Below are positions 46,649 through 53,423 of a stretch of 64,000 nt of DNA, piece by piece. Within the stretch, counting starts at the first letter, position 1, and each line of letters begins with the position of its first letter. The position numbers and the translations under genes are program-made. The notes beneath the pieces were generated by a model, which saw only the letters and a list, made by a program, of their open reading frames with translations, searched no databases and was not told the origin of the DNA. Source of the stretch: Hydrogenophaga intermedia (GTDB taxonomy: Bacteria; Pseudomonadota; Gammaproteobacteria; Burkholderiales; Burkholderiaceae_C); the NCBI RefSeq assembly GCF_000723405.1, contig NZ_CCAE010000011.1, positions 45,501-109,500 on the forward strand, written 5' to 3'.

Positions 46649-47414
46649 GCTCTACCCCTTCCGTTGGCCCCCCGGCCCTCTGAAGCACTTCACCGTCGCC
46701 CTCGGCGGTGGGATCCCACCGCCGGGCGTGCAGGTGCTGCAGCACCTGCAAAACTGCCGTCTGTTCGTGGGGCCCCATCGCCGAAAACTTCGCGGCCCAG
46801 CGCTGCGCCTTGCGCTTGATGCGCTCGCGGTCGCGGTAGTCGTTGCCGGCGAACTGCACGTCATGCAGCGCCACGGCGGCGGGGTCATAGTTCATCCACA
46901 GCGTCTCCGTTGCCACGCCGCGCCGCGTCATGGCCTGGAAATCGTGCTGGTGCGCCTCGCGCAAGCTGCTCGCATCGTCATAGAGCGCGCAGCGGTAGCC
47001 ACTGAGCATCCAGCGCACACCTCGATCTGTCATCGCCGGAAGCAGCGAGCCCACCAGGTGCCCATGGTCGGCATCGCTCATTTCGAACCGGTACAGGTCC
47101 ACGTCCTTTCGCGCCTGGTGCACGTAGGGCGGGTCCAGATACACGAACCAGCCATCACCCATCGCCGGCAGCAGCGATGCGAGCTCAGCCAGCGCATCGA
47201 CGTTGCGGACGATGGTCGACGGCCTGGCCAGCACCGCCAGCTTTGCCGCCTGCTCGGGATCTCGCTCCATCAGGATTGACGATGCCGCCGGCTTGAGGCG
47301 CCGGTAGATGGCCGCGCTGCCCGCGAACGCTTCAACAAAGGTGGTGCACGCCGGCGCGCGGTTGATGATGGTCTGAAAGACCCCTGCCCCGTTCTTGCCG
47401 CCCTGGTACCGCAT
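46623..47414 (-). CDS. Dam-like DNA adenine N6-methyltransferase
   Basis: 263 aa. MRYQGGKNGAG and FVEAFAGSAAIYRRL form the AdoMet-binding motif X-I region, and DPPYVHQARK is catalytic motif IV (DPPY). It should methylate adenine in a short palindrome on phage DNA, for protection or control of replication. Two nt after the initiator gene stop. The C-terminal 40 residues are charged and overlap the next gene. Confidence 0.9.
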   Translation of the reverse strand: MRYQGGKNGAGVFQTIINRAPACTTFVEAFAGSAAIYRRLKPAASSILMERDPEQAAKLAVLARPSTIVRNVDALAELASLLPAMGDGWFVYLDPPYVHQARKDVDLYRFEMSDADHGHLVGSLLPAMTDRGVRWMLSGYRCALYDDASSLREAHQHDFQAMTRRGVATETLWMNYDPAAVALHDVQFAGNDYRDRERIKRKAQRWAAKFSAMGPHEQTAVLQVLQHLHARRWDPTAEGDGEVLQRAGGPTEGVEHEGRFQGA

Positions 47415-47416
47415 CG

Positions 47417-49555
47417 TCAGACCTCCACCGCCGTCGGCGGCGATGCCCAGTTGAAGAACCGCCCCAACTTGCGCCGATGGGTGTTCACAACCCCGAACAG
47501 GCGCGGCCCCGTATCCATGTGCCGCCGATCCAACGTGTCGAGCGTTGGCGTCGGCGTGCAGTTATTGACACGGGTCCAAGGCGGCAGCGCTTCGCGCAGC
47601 CGCGATGCGGCCTCCCGCTCTTGCTGTAGCCGTTCCAGGCGCGCGGCCGTCTCCTGCGCGGCCCTGGCGTCATGCGCGTGAATGAGCCCTTGCAGGCGCG
47701 CGCAGTGGGCCTCCACCGCGTCCAGCGCCCCGCCCTTGCTGATGACGATCCACTCGGCCCGCTCGGACTCAATGACCGTCTGCGCCGGGCTGCGGAAGTG
47801 CCCGCCCAGGCCGCGCGCCGCGATGTGGGCCGGTGCGGGTACGGATACGGAGCCCAGGCCCTGCACGCCCAGCACGCGCGCGGGCGACGGCTCCCCGTAA
47901 CTGTTGGCCGCCTCGCGCTCCACCCGGTACAGGCGCACGGCCTGCCGCGCGCGCCGGCACGTTGGGCCGCCCTGCGCCATGGTGTAGCGCTGCCAGGCCA
48001 GGGCCTTGCGCTCACCCGGCTCCACCAGTTGCAGGTTTACCGCCCGGGTGGCCTGGCGCAGGTTGTCCGCCGTCTGCTCGGCCTCCATGTGCTCGGGGTG
48101 CAGCCGGCGCAGTTCGCGCCACACCGTCACGGGCGGCCCGCCGATCTGCTGAAACTGGCGGATGCCCCACACGCGCGCCCAGGTGACGACGGCGGCCGTC
48201 GCCTCCACGATCGGGTTGCCATACAGGTCGTATTGCATCGCGAAGCCGTCCACGCCCTTGGCTATGTACTTCGCGATGTAGCCGGCCGCGCTGCCCTTCT
48301 CCCCGTCGATGGCCTTGATCTTGACGCGCCGCTCCCGGGCGCCCTTCTCGTCCGGGCTGTCGTTCTCTAGGAAGTAGCGGCGCAAGCCGTCATCGAACAC
48401 CGGCACCGCATCGGTGGGCACCTTGCACAGCTTGCGCATCTCCACGCGCTCCGTCATCGGCGCGAAGAAACACAGAATGTTCCAGTGCGGGGTGCCATCG
48501 TGGTGCGGCTCCGTGGTGCGAAAGCCATAGACCCGCAGGCCCTCGCGCTCCCAATGGGCGCACAGCCGGCGCCACTGCGCTGCCAGGTACTGCTGCGCCT
48601 CGCGCGGCCGGGTGCCGTCGTACTTCCGGTTTTCCACCACCTTGCCGCTGTCCAGGTGGGTGAACCTGTGCATGCGGCTGGGGCAGGTGAGCACGGCCCA
48701 GCGCTTCACGTGGCCCAGGGCATCGGCGCAGGCTTCGAAGCCAGCAACCCGCGTCATCAACTCGCCGCGTCGGATCACCGGATTGGCGACGGACTTCTCT
48801 GCGACGGCCGCCAGGGTCATTTCCTGGCCGTGGTCGTTGACGGCCAGGGTGTGCGCCAGCATGGCCGCGTTCGCGCGCTGGCGCTCGGCGTGCACCTTGC
48901 GCGACTCGGCCGACACGTAGCAGTCGGCGCGCGCGTGGACCAGGCCCAGGCCGATTGCGCAGACCTCCACGGTGCGCGCGTGCACGCGGCGGAAGACCTT
49001 GCGCCAAAACTTCTCGTCGCGCAGGCGCGCCAGGCGCCCCGCGTCCGTCATCGTGGGGCCGTCGGGCCACAGGTCCAGCAAGCCGCGCCCGGCCATCACC
49101 GTGCGCGAGAGGCGCCGCTTCAACTCGGCCAGGCAGCGGGCCAGGTACTCAGCGGGCATGTGCGCCCAGCGCTGGCGGTACTGGCCGTCTGCGCTGGCCT
49201 GCATGTCGCCATGGTCGCGGGCCTCCTGCCTCGCCAGCTTGCACAGGTCGGAGTCGCCCATGCTGGGCGCGATGCCCACGCGGCGGCCCGCCTCCAACTC
49301 CGACAGGCGACGACTGAGCCACATGTCGGCCGGCCCGTGGGTGGCGCCCCTGTCGGCCAGGGTCTGCGCGTGCTTTCGCCACTCGCCCACCATGCGCGCG
49401 GCCCACCTCGGCGGCAGCAGCTCCAGGCGCGGCGCGGCCCAATGCGGGGTGCGCGCGCTGTAGTCCTCCACGACCGGCGCGCGCGCGGCTCCGGTGTAGC
49501 CGGCGACGTTGGCGAAGGGGCCGATGTGGGCGGCCTTGGCGCGGGGCTTTTTCAC
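47417..49555 (-). CDS. Rolling-circle replication initiator (phage GPA / PM2 P12 type)
   Basis: 712 aa from GTG 49555, whose start overlaps an upstream stop (GTGA). The metal-binding HUH-like string PHWNILCFF is at about residue 360. The paired catalytic tyrosines YIAKYIAKG are at about residue 425, the superfamily I arrangement of phiX174 A, P2 A and PM2 P12. It nicks the plus origin, stays bound through tyrosine and ligates the displaced circle. The C-terminal 200 residues are charged and poorly conserved. Replication by this route needs a circular template, in line with the proposed excision. Confidence 0.92.
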   Translation of the reverse strand: MKKPRAKAAHIGPFANVAGYTGAARAPVVEDYSARTPHWAAPRLELLPPRWAARMVGEWRKHAQTLADRGATHGPADMWLSRRLSELEAGRRVGIAPSMGDSDLCKLARQEARDHGDMQASADGQYRQRWAHMPAEYLARCLAELKRRLSRTVMAGRGLLDLWPDGPTMTDAGRLARLRDEKFWRKVFRRVHARTVEVCAIGLGLVHARADCYVSAESRKVHAERQRANAAMLAHTLAVNDHGQEMTLAAVAEKSVANPVIRRGELMTRVAGFEACADALGHVKRWAVLTCPSRMHRFTHLDSGKVVENRKYDGTRPREAQQYLAAQWRRLCAHWEREGLRVYGFRTTEPHHDGTPHWNILCFFAPMTERVEMRKLCKVPTDAVPVFDDGLRRYFLENDSPDEKGARERRVKIKAIDGEKGSAAGYIAKYIAKGVDGFAMQYDLYGNPIVEATAAVVTWARVWGIRQFQQIGGPPVTVWRELRRLHPEHMEAEQTADNLRQATRAVNLQLVEPGERKALAWQRYTMAQGGPTCRRARQAVRLYRVEREAANSYGEPSPARVLGVQGLGSVSVPAPAHIAARGLGGHFRSPAQTVIESERAEWIVISKGGALDAVEAHCARLQGLIHAHDARAAQETAARLERLQQEREAASRLREALPPWTRVNNCTPTPTLDTLDRRHMDTGPRLFGVVNTHRRKLGRFFNWASPPTAVEV

Positions 49556-49737
49556 TGCGCGCCTCGGTGGCAGTGGTGTGTCCGCCCGGCTACTTTCCGC
49601 ATTTTCCGGGCTGCATTCCTTGGTCGCTCACTCCCCGATGCCGGGGTTTCGCCGCACCGCATCAGTCTGTCTGCCGCCGGCCGTTCATGACGGACGGGCC
49701 TCCAGTCATGGGGCGGCCACACCGCTGCCACTGTCAC
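49552..49737 (-). CDS. Possible small gene upstream of the initiator (61 aa)
   Basis: GTG at 49737 overlaps the upstream stop and its own TGA (49554-49552) overlaps the initiator GTG, so both junctions are GTGA as elsewhere in this operon. The product is basic and has Cys/His residues at the C terminus (RTHHCHRG). Composition is not strongly protein-like. The same stretch holds a candidate replication origin, so it may be only partly or not coding. Confidence 0.4.
   Translation of the reverse strand: MTVAAVWPPHDWRPVRHERPAADRLMRCGETPASGSERPRNAARKMRKVAGRTHHCHRGAQ
49557..49572. other. Candidate rolling-circle origin (nick site)
   Basis: GCGCGCCTCGGTGGCA, immediately 5' of the initiator gene. 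From memory it resembles the P2 origin core (GCGCCTCGG before the nick) used by a related initiator. Position and likeness are the only evidence. Confidence 0.35.
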
Positions 49738-49904
49738 CGCGCCCCCTGGCCCTGCTCGGCCACGCGGCGCCACTGCGCATCCCACGCGGCGCGGATGTCG
49801 GCCGGCAGCTTGTCCCAGCCGGCCGGGCGCGGCCAGGCCATCAGACGCGGCCGATGCTCGGCGGGGATCAGCACCCCCGTGGCTGACTGGCGCCAGGCCG
49901 TCAT
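49734..49904 (-). CDS. Small prophage protein (56 aa)
   Basis: ATG 49904 overlaps the upstream stop (ATGA). Begins MTAWRQSATGVLIPAEHRPR; Trp- and Arg-rich (GWDKLPADIRAAWDAQWRRVAEQG), without membrane helix. Early-region protein of unknown function. Confidence 0.6.
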   Translation of the reverse strand: MTAWRQSATGVLIPAEHRPRLMAWPRPAGWDKLPADIRAAWDAQWRRVAEQGQGAR

Positions 49905-50245
49905 GCTGCCCGCCTGCAACCGATACAGCCGCCCAGGGCGCCGGAACACTCGCCCTCGGGGTAGTTGCAGCCCGAGGCGGCGCAGGCCGTGCGCTTCACC
50001 ACGGCCAGCGGCGCCGCCTTGATGCGCAAGGCGCTGGCGATGCCCTCGGACACGCGGTCCGCCGCGATGCCGGCCGCCTCGGCGGCTTGCTCCAGGCCGA
50101 ACAGCAGCGCGCCGGTCTGGTCGGGCGTGAGCACGTCGCCCGCGACGACGACGCCGGCCAGCGTCACGTCCACGCGCACGCCCTTGCCGGGCGCCGGTTG
50201 CACGACCAGCGCGCGGCCGGCCGTGAGCTTGATGGTGGTTTTCAT
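49901..50245 (-). CDS. Early prophage protein with C-terminal cysteine cluster (114 aa)
   Basis: 114 aa. The first two-thirds are beta-rich (VRVDVTLAGVVVAGDVLTPDQ); the C terminus has CAASGCNYPEGEC...CIGC, likely a zinc site. Starts in overlap with the upstream gene. No family recognised; a DNA-binding or replication accessory role is possible. Confidence 0.65.
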   Translation of the reverse strand: MKTTIKLTAGRALVVQPAPGKGVRVDVTLAGVVVAGDVLTPDQTGALLFGLEQAAEAAGIAADRVSEGIASALRIKAAPLAVVKRTACAASGCNYPEGECSGALGGCIGCRRAA

Positions 50246-50463
50246 GCCGGCACCCCGCGCGGTGTGCCGATGCGGCGCTCGGCCGCCATGCGGCGCAGCT
50301 TGTCGCCGGCCCGCCCGGGCTTGCCCGGGACGCGCGAGCGGCCGAGGCCGCGATGGTCGTAGCCCTTGAACGGCGCCGGCTGCGCCAGCCGCACCGACTC
50401 GGCGAACGGCACCGCGCTGGCGGCCACCAGGCCAGCGAGTGCCGCGAGGAATCCGCCCCTCAT
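50242..50463 (-). CDS. Small basic early protein (73 aa)
   Basis: 73 aa with an N-terminal hydrophobic stretch (GGFLAALAGLVAASAVPFA) that could be a signal or membrane segment, then an Arg/Lys-rich tail. Two nt after the first early gene and overlapping the next. Unknown function. Confidence 0.55.
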   Translation of the reverse strand: MRGGFLAALAGLVAASAVPFAESVRLAQPAPFKGYDHRGLGRSRVPGKPGRAGDKLRRMAAERRIGTPRGVPA

Positions 50464-50465
50464 GG

Positions 50466-50702
50466 TCAGATCGCCGCCGTAAGGATTTCGGCCTTGCCCT
50501 CGGCCTCTTCCAGCGCCGCGCGCAGGCGGCGCGACTGGTCGGGCGTGAGGTGGAAATCGAAACTCATCGGCCCGCTGTTGTGCGACAGGACGACGACGAA
50601 CGGGTCATCCTTCTTTTCGCTGCACTGGCCGACGGCCGCGACCCTGAGTTGCCCTTGGTGCTCGAAATGGCCCGTGAGCCGGGCAATCGTGAAACTCGAC
50701 AT
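50466..50702 (-). CDS. First early prophage gene (78 aa hypothetical)
   Basis: 78 aa from ATG 50702 (an in-frame ATG at 50717 would add five residues). Mixed alpha/beta: FTIARLTGHFEHQGQLRVAA, FDFHLTPDQSRRLRAALEEA. It is the promoter-proximal gene of the minus-strand early operon, facing the repressor across the operator region, so it is probably the first gene expressed on induction. Confidence 0.65.
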   Translation of the reverse strand: MSSFTIARLTGHFEHQGQLRVAAVGQCSEKKDDPFVVVLSHNSGPMSFDFHLTPDQSRRLRAALEEAEGKAEILTAAI

Positions 50703-50805
50703 GGAACCCACCTTCACCCCCCCTGCCCTCTGAAATCGAAGGCGCCGGGCACGGTCCAGAAGGTGGGGGGATGATGAGAAACCGCCCCGGCGCGGGACGG
50801 ATGGT

Positions 50806-50850
50806 ATGGCAAGCCATTGCCACAGGCAATCGGATTGCCATAGGGCAACC
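50806..50850. promoter_or_regulatory. Prophage operator: nested TTGCC/GGCAA inverted repeats
   Basis: ATGGCAA (50806-50812) pairs with TTGCCAT (50835-50841), and inside them ATTGCC (50816-50821) pairs with GGCAAT (50825-50830) across ACA; a further GGCAA is at 50844-50848. Five copies of one half-site in 45 nt, in the gap between the repressor and the divergent early operon, is the expected layout of a phage switch operator. Confidence 0.65.
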
Positions 50851-50922
50851 GTTTACACATACGGCGTACCCTTACCGTTACAGGCCCTCGGAGGCCCTCT
50901 CAACCCCTATCCGAAACGGAGG

Positions 50923-50979
50923 TTATCCACATGGCCGCAAGCATCGCCGCTCTACTGGACAAGGCAAAGGTTATCCACA
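50923..50979 (+). promoter_or_regulatory. Two consensus DnaA boxes at the repressor start
   Basis: TTATCCACA occurs exactly at 50923-50931 and 50971-50979, same orientation, 48 nt apart. The first spans the repressor ATG and follows its GGAGG ribosome-binding site (50919-50923). These are perfect matches to the strong DnaA box and could couple repressor expression or phage replication to the host initiator. Confidence 0.6.
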
Positions 50980-51236
50980 AGCTGCCCAGCGACTACAAGC
51001 TGGCGCTCGTAATGGGCGTCAGCCACCGGTCGGTTGCCAACTACAGGGACGGCAAGACCCTTCCCGACGCTCGGGTAATCCGGTTGATTTGCGACCTGAC
51101 TGGTGATGACCCCGCGATTCTGGCGGCCGAGGTCGAGGAACAACGCGCCACCACGGACGAGGCGAGAGCCCTCTGGCACCAAGTTGCACAGCGCCTTCAG
51201 CAAGCCCGGGCGACGAACGGTCTGTATATTATGTAA
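50931..51236 (+). CDS. Prophage repressor (HTH, DUF3693-like)
   Basis: 101 aa in the integrated state. Cro/CI-type helix-turn-helix: PSDYKLALVMGVSHRSVANYRDGKTLPDARVIRLICDLTGDDP style, with the DUF3693-like end (EEQRATTDEARALWHQVAQRL). Divergent from the early operon, so it is the likely lysogeny repressor. The last codons (Leu-Tyr-Ile-Met-stop) lie in the attR core. When the ends are joined the frame continues for 15 codons and stops in overlap with the 39-aa gene start. Confidence 0.82.
   Translation: MAASIAALLDKAKVIHKLPSDYKLALVMGVSHRSVANYRDGKTLPDARVIRLICDLTGDDPAILAAEVEEQRATTDEARALWHQVAQRLQQARATNGLYIM
51223..51234. other. attR, dif-like core
   Basis: Second copy of TGTATATTATGT, followed by AAATA. 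Matches the dif centre and most of the XerD arm. It overlaps the last codons of the repressor gene, whose stop TAA begins with the last base of the repeat. Confidence 0.75.
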
Positions 51237-51467
51237 ATATAAGAATGTGGTGGCCCACGCTTGACCTTGACACCGCCGAGACAAGCAAAGTTGTAATGCT
51301 CAAGACCAGTAAAGTTGTTAACGGGTCGACTGAAGCTTTCACGATACTCCGCTGCTGAAGTCATTGCTAAGCACTTGACAAGTGGCACCAGAGGCCGCCG
51401 GCACCCGCTGCCCCATTGGCAGACCAGCCTCAACTTCCGAGCCGACGGTCCTTGGAACGGCCTGGAT

Positions 51468-51739
51468 GGCTACCGAGGGTAAATCTGTTCACTTTTCATC
51501 CCAAAATCAGTTCCACGGCGCGCGTCGTCGAGCGAATGGCCACCATAGGAATAGATTTCGATGAGGTAGCGTCTCTCTGAACGGAATGGCGTTTGGTGGC
51601 CATACCGAGAACAAGATCCAAGCGCTTGGCGAGCATGGGCACGGTGTCTCTCTCATACCGCCGCCAAAAACTGACGGTATTGCTGGTGCTATCGCTGTTC
51701 GACAACGTGCGCATCCTGTAATGCGCTCGAGCTGTCGAG
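51468..51739. repeat. 270-bp direct repeat, copy 1
   Basis: Begins GGCTACCGAGGGTAAATC and ends near the CTCGAG-containing stretch. Copy 2 starts 285 nt downstream with only scattered substitutions and a 1-nt deletion. No intact gene spans it; short minus-strand frames suggest the tail of a lost gene. The 51237-52533 interval holds this pair and no gene I can support. Confidence 0.75.
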
Positions 51740-51752
51740 TGCTTCGTACGGT

Positions 51753-52023
51753 GGCTACCGAGGGTAAATCTGTTCACTTTTCATCCCAAAATCAGTTCCA
51801 CGGCGCGCGTCGTCGAGCGAATGGCCACCATAGGAATAGATTTTGATGAGGTAGCGACTCTCTGAACGGAATGGCGTTTGGCGGCCATACCGAGAACAAG
51901 ATCCAAGCGCTTGGCGAGCATGGGCACGGTGTCTCTCTCATATCGCCGCAAAAACTGACGGCATGGCTGGTGCTATCGCTGTTCGACAACGTGCGCATCC
52001 TGTAATGCGCTCGTGCTCTCGAG
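51753..52023. repeat. 270-bp direct repeat, copy 2
   Basis: Near-identical to copy 1, diverging after GCGCTCG. Just past its end the minus strand could encode a hydrophobic fragment (VVQAVCVAIMAAVIIWLKLY), probably debris of a small membrane protein gene. Confidence 0.75.
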
Positions 52024-52379
52024 TGTTGGTACAGTTTGAGCCAGATGATCACGGCCGCCATGATCGCCACGCAGACCGCTTGCACGACCCACTTGACGCA
52101 CCAGGCGGCAAACTTCCAGCGAACAGGCTAACGGGCCCAGTCAAAAGTGCTCCATACTGCGCATCCGTTCATGCGCAAATTCTTGCGTCACGACTCGCGC
52201 AACAGGCACATTTGTCGGCCGCGTCAGCTGAGTCGAAGCCGAGCCGCAGGCTGCTGAATGGGTGGTGTCCAGTCCCGCGGCCCCGACGCGCCCTCTTCCT
52301 AGTGTTGCTGGTTCGACCATCGCGCTGGCGGTGGCGTTGCTGGGCCTGAAGGCGCTGGAGGCGACACCGGAATCTTTTT

Positions 52380-52409
52380 CCAAGGGCGCTCCTGCGAAAG
52401 TATTGGACG
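52380..52409. repeat. 30-bp dispersed repeat, copy 1
   Basis: CCAAGGGCGCTCCTGCGAAA and the following TATTGGACG recur at 53843-53872 with two mismatches. Origin unknown: shared promoter or leader, recombination site, or transposon relic. Confidence 0.6.
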
Positions 52410-52533
52410 CGGCCCATTCTTTGTGAGCGTGCACAGCTCGAGAGGACCCAGAAGAGGCGCCTCGATTGCGCGTGTGGGGCTAACATGCAGACCCAAGGCC
52501 GATTCCGAGATCCTGCCGACTTTCCTGGTAGCA

Positions 52534-53010
52534 ATGGTCCTTTTCTTCGACACCGAATTCACGGACTTCCTCGACATCGATCTCATCTCGATCGGGCTTG
52601 TAAGTGAGGATGGCCACCATACCTTCTACGCCGAGCGCAGTGACTATCGCGCTGCAGCCTGCAGCGAGTTCGTTCGACAGGTCGTAGTACCACTGCTCGG
52701 CAAGTGGCCGGATCGGATTTTCACGAGGGAAGCACTTTCGCGCGAGCTCTACTCTTGGCTCGCAAGTCTGCACGGCAGGGTCCTATTGGCATGCGACTCG
52801 GCACATGATCGGGATTTGCTCCTGGACGCGCTGGAAGGTGAGCTGCCCACGAACGTCCTGGCCAGGCCTCTCTCCCTAGCTAACTACCACGCTGATCCGG
52901 TCTTCAATGCGGCTGAAAGCAAATACTTTCAGGACAACGGTGTCACTCGGCACCACGCCCTGCACGACGCGCTGGGACTGAGGGCTGGTTGGCTGGGTCA
53001 GCGCGGCTGA
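52534..53010 (+). CDS. RNase T-like DEDDh exonuclease
   Basis: 158 aa from ATG 52534; the frame is open further upstream but the conserved part starts here (MVLFFDTEFTDF). The DEDDh set is visible: D and E in FDTEFT, D in LLACDSAHDRDLL, and HxAxxD in RHHALHDALG. It is a 3'-5' exonuclease of the DnaQ fold acting on RNA or DNA, similar in build to stand-alone Rv2179c-type enzymes. It stands alone next to the SRAP fragment; phage or island origin is likely. Confidence 0.75.
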   Translation: MVLFFDTEFTDFLDIDLISIGLVSEDGHHTFYAERSDYRAAACSEFVRQVVVPLLGKWPDRIFTREALSRELYSWLASLHGRVLLACDSAHDRDLLLDALEGELPTNVLARPLSLANYHADPVFNAAESKYFQDNGVTRHHALHDALGLRAGWLGQRG

Positions 53011-53193
53011 CCGACGGGCGCGAAGGTCTCGAGCTTCACCATGCTCATCGTCAATGTCGACAACCACGAGCTGTTCAAGCTGTTTCACAAGCCCAGCGAT
53101 GAGAAGTGCATGGTCGTGATCCTTCGCGAGGATCAGTACGACGAGTGGCTGGATGAATCGGCCGCCAAATCCATGAAGTTCATGCGCCAGTAG
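53011..53193 (+). pseudogene. SRAP (YedK/HMCES-like) C-terminal fragment
   Basis: The frame entering at 53011 encodes AKVSSFTMLIVNVDNHELFK then HKPSDEKCMVVIL and YDEWLD, ending at TAG 53191-53193. This is the C-terminal quarter of an SOS-response-associated peptidase (abasic-site cross-linking protein), including its HKPxDEKR-like region. The N-terminal Cys2 catalytic part is missing. ATG 53041 could start a 50-aa remnant. Confidence 0.7.
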
Positions 53194-53423
53194 CGGCCTC
53201 GTCGGTCTCCTCCAGCGCGCACGTCACTGGCTCCTCAAACAGGCCCCGGATTGCTGTCACCCTCTCTTGGTCCAGAGACAGACCTCGGGCGATGCGATGG
53301 GCTGCGACGACATCCAGCGCCAGACGCATGCTGGCTCTGAGTTCTTCAGGGTTTCAGGCGATCGACGTTCATCCTCGTCGTTCTCGGCTGGAATGGGCCG
53401 CAGAAAGGGTGTTGGAGAACGGG

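Larger units (their letters stand above)
39472..51234. mobile_element. Corticovirus (PM2)-like tailless prophage
   Basis: About 11.75 kb between two copies of the 12-bp repeat TGTATATTATGT. It encodes roughly 28 genes, nearly all on the minus strand and mostly start-stop overlapped. They include a rolling-circle initiator, a DNA adenine methylase, a short packaging ATPase, a PM2-P2-like double-jelly-roll capsid protein, a membrane-anchored lambda-R-like lysin and about ten tiny membrane proteins. There is no tail, portal, terminase or integrase gene. Genome size, initiator type and capsid match Corticoviridae; no searches were run, so the relation rests on motifs and recall of PM2. Confidence 0.88.

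Noticed and set aside
39472..51234. Filamentous phage (inovirus) prophage
   Set aside because: Size, Xer-type ends and a rolling-circle initiator fit, but there is no small coat protein with a signal peptide, no Zot with a C-terminal membrane helix and no large adsorption protein; a 275-aa capsid candidate and a lysin point to a tailless icosahedral virus.
51237..52533. Integron with gene cassettes
   Set aside because: No integron integrase and no attC-like sites with the usual core were found around the repeats.
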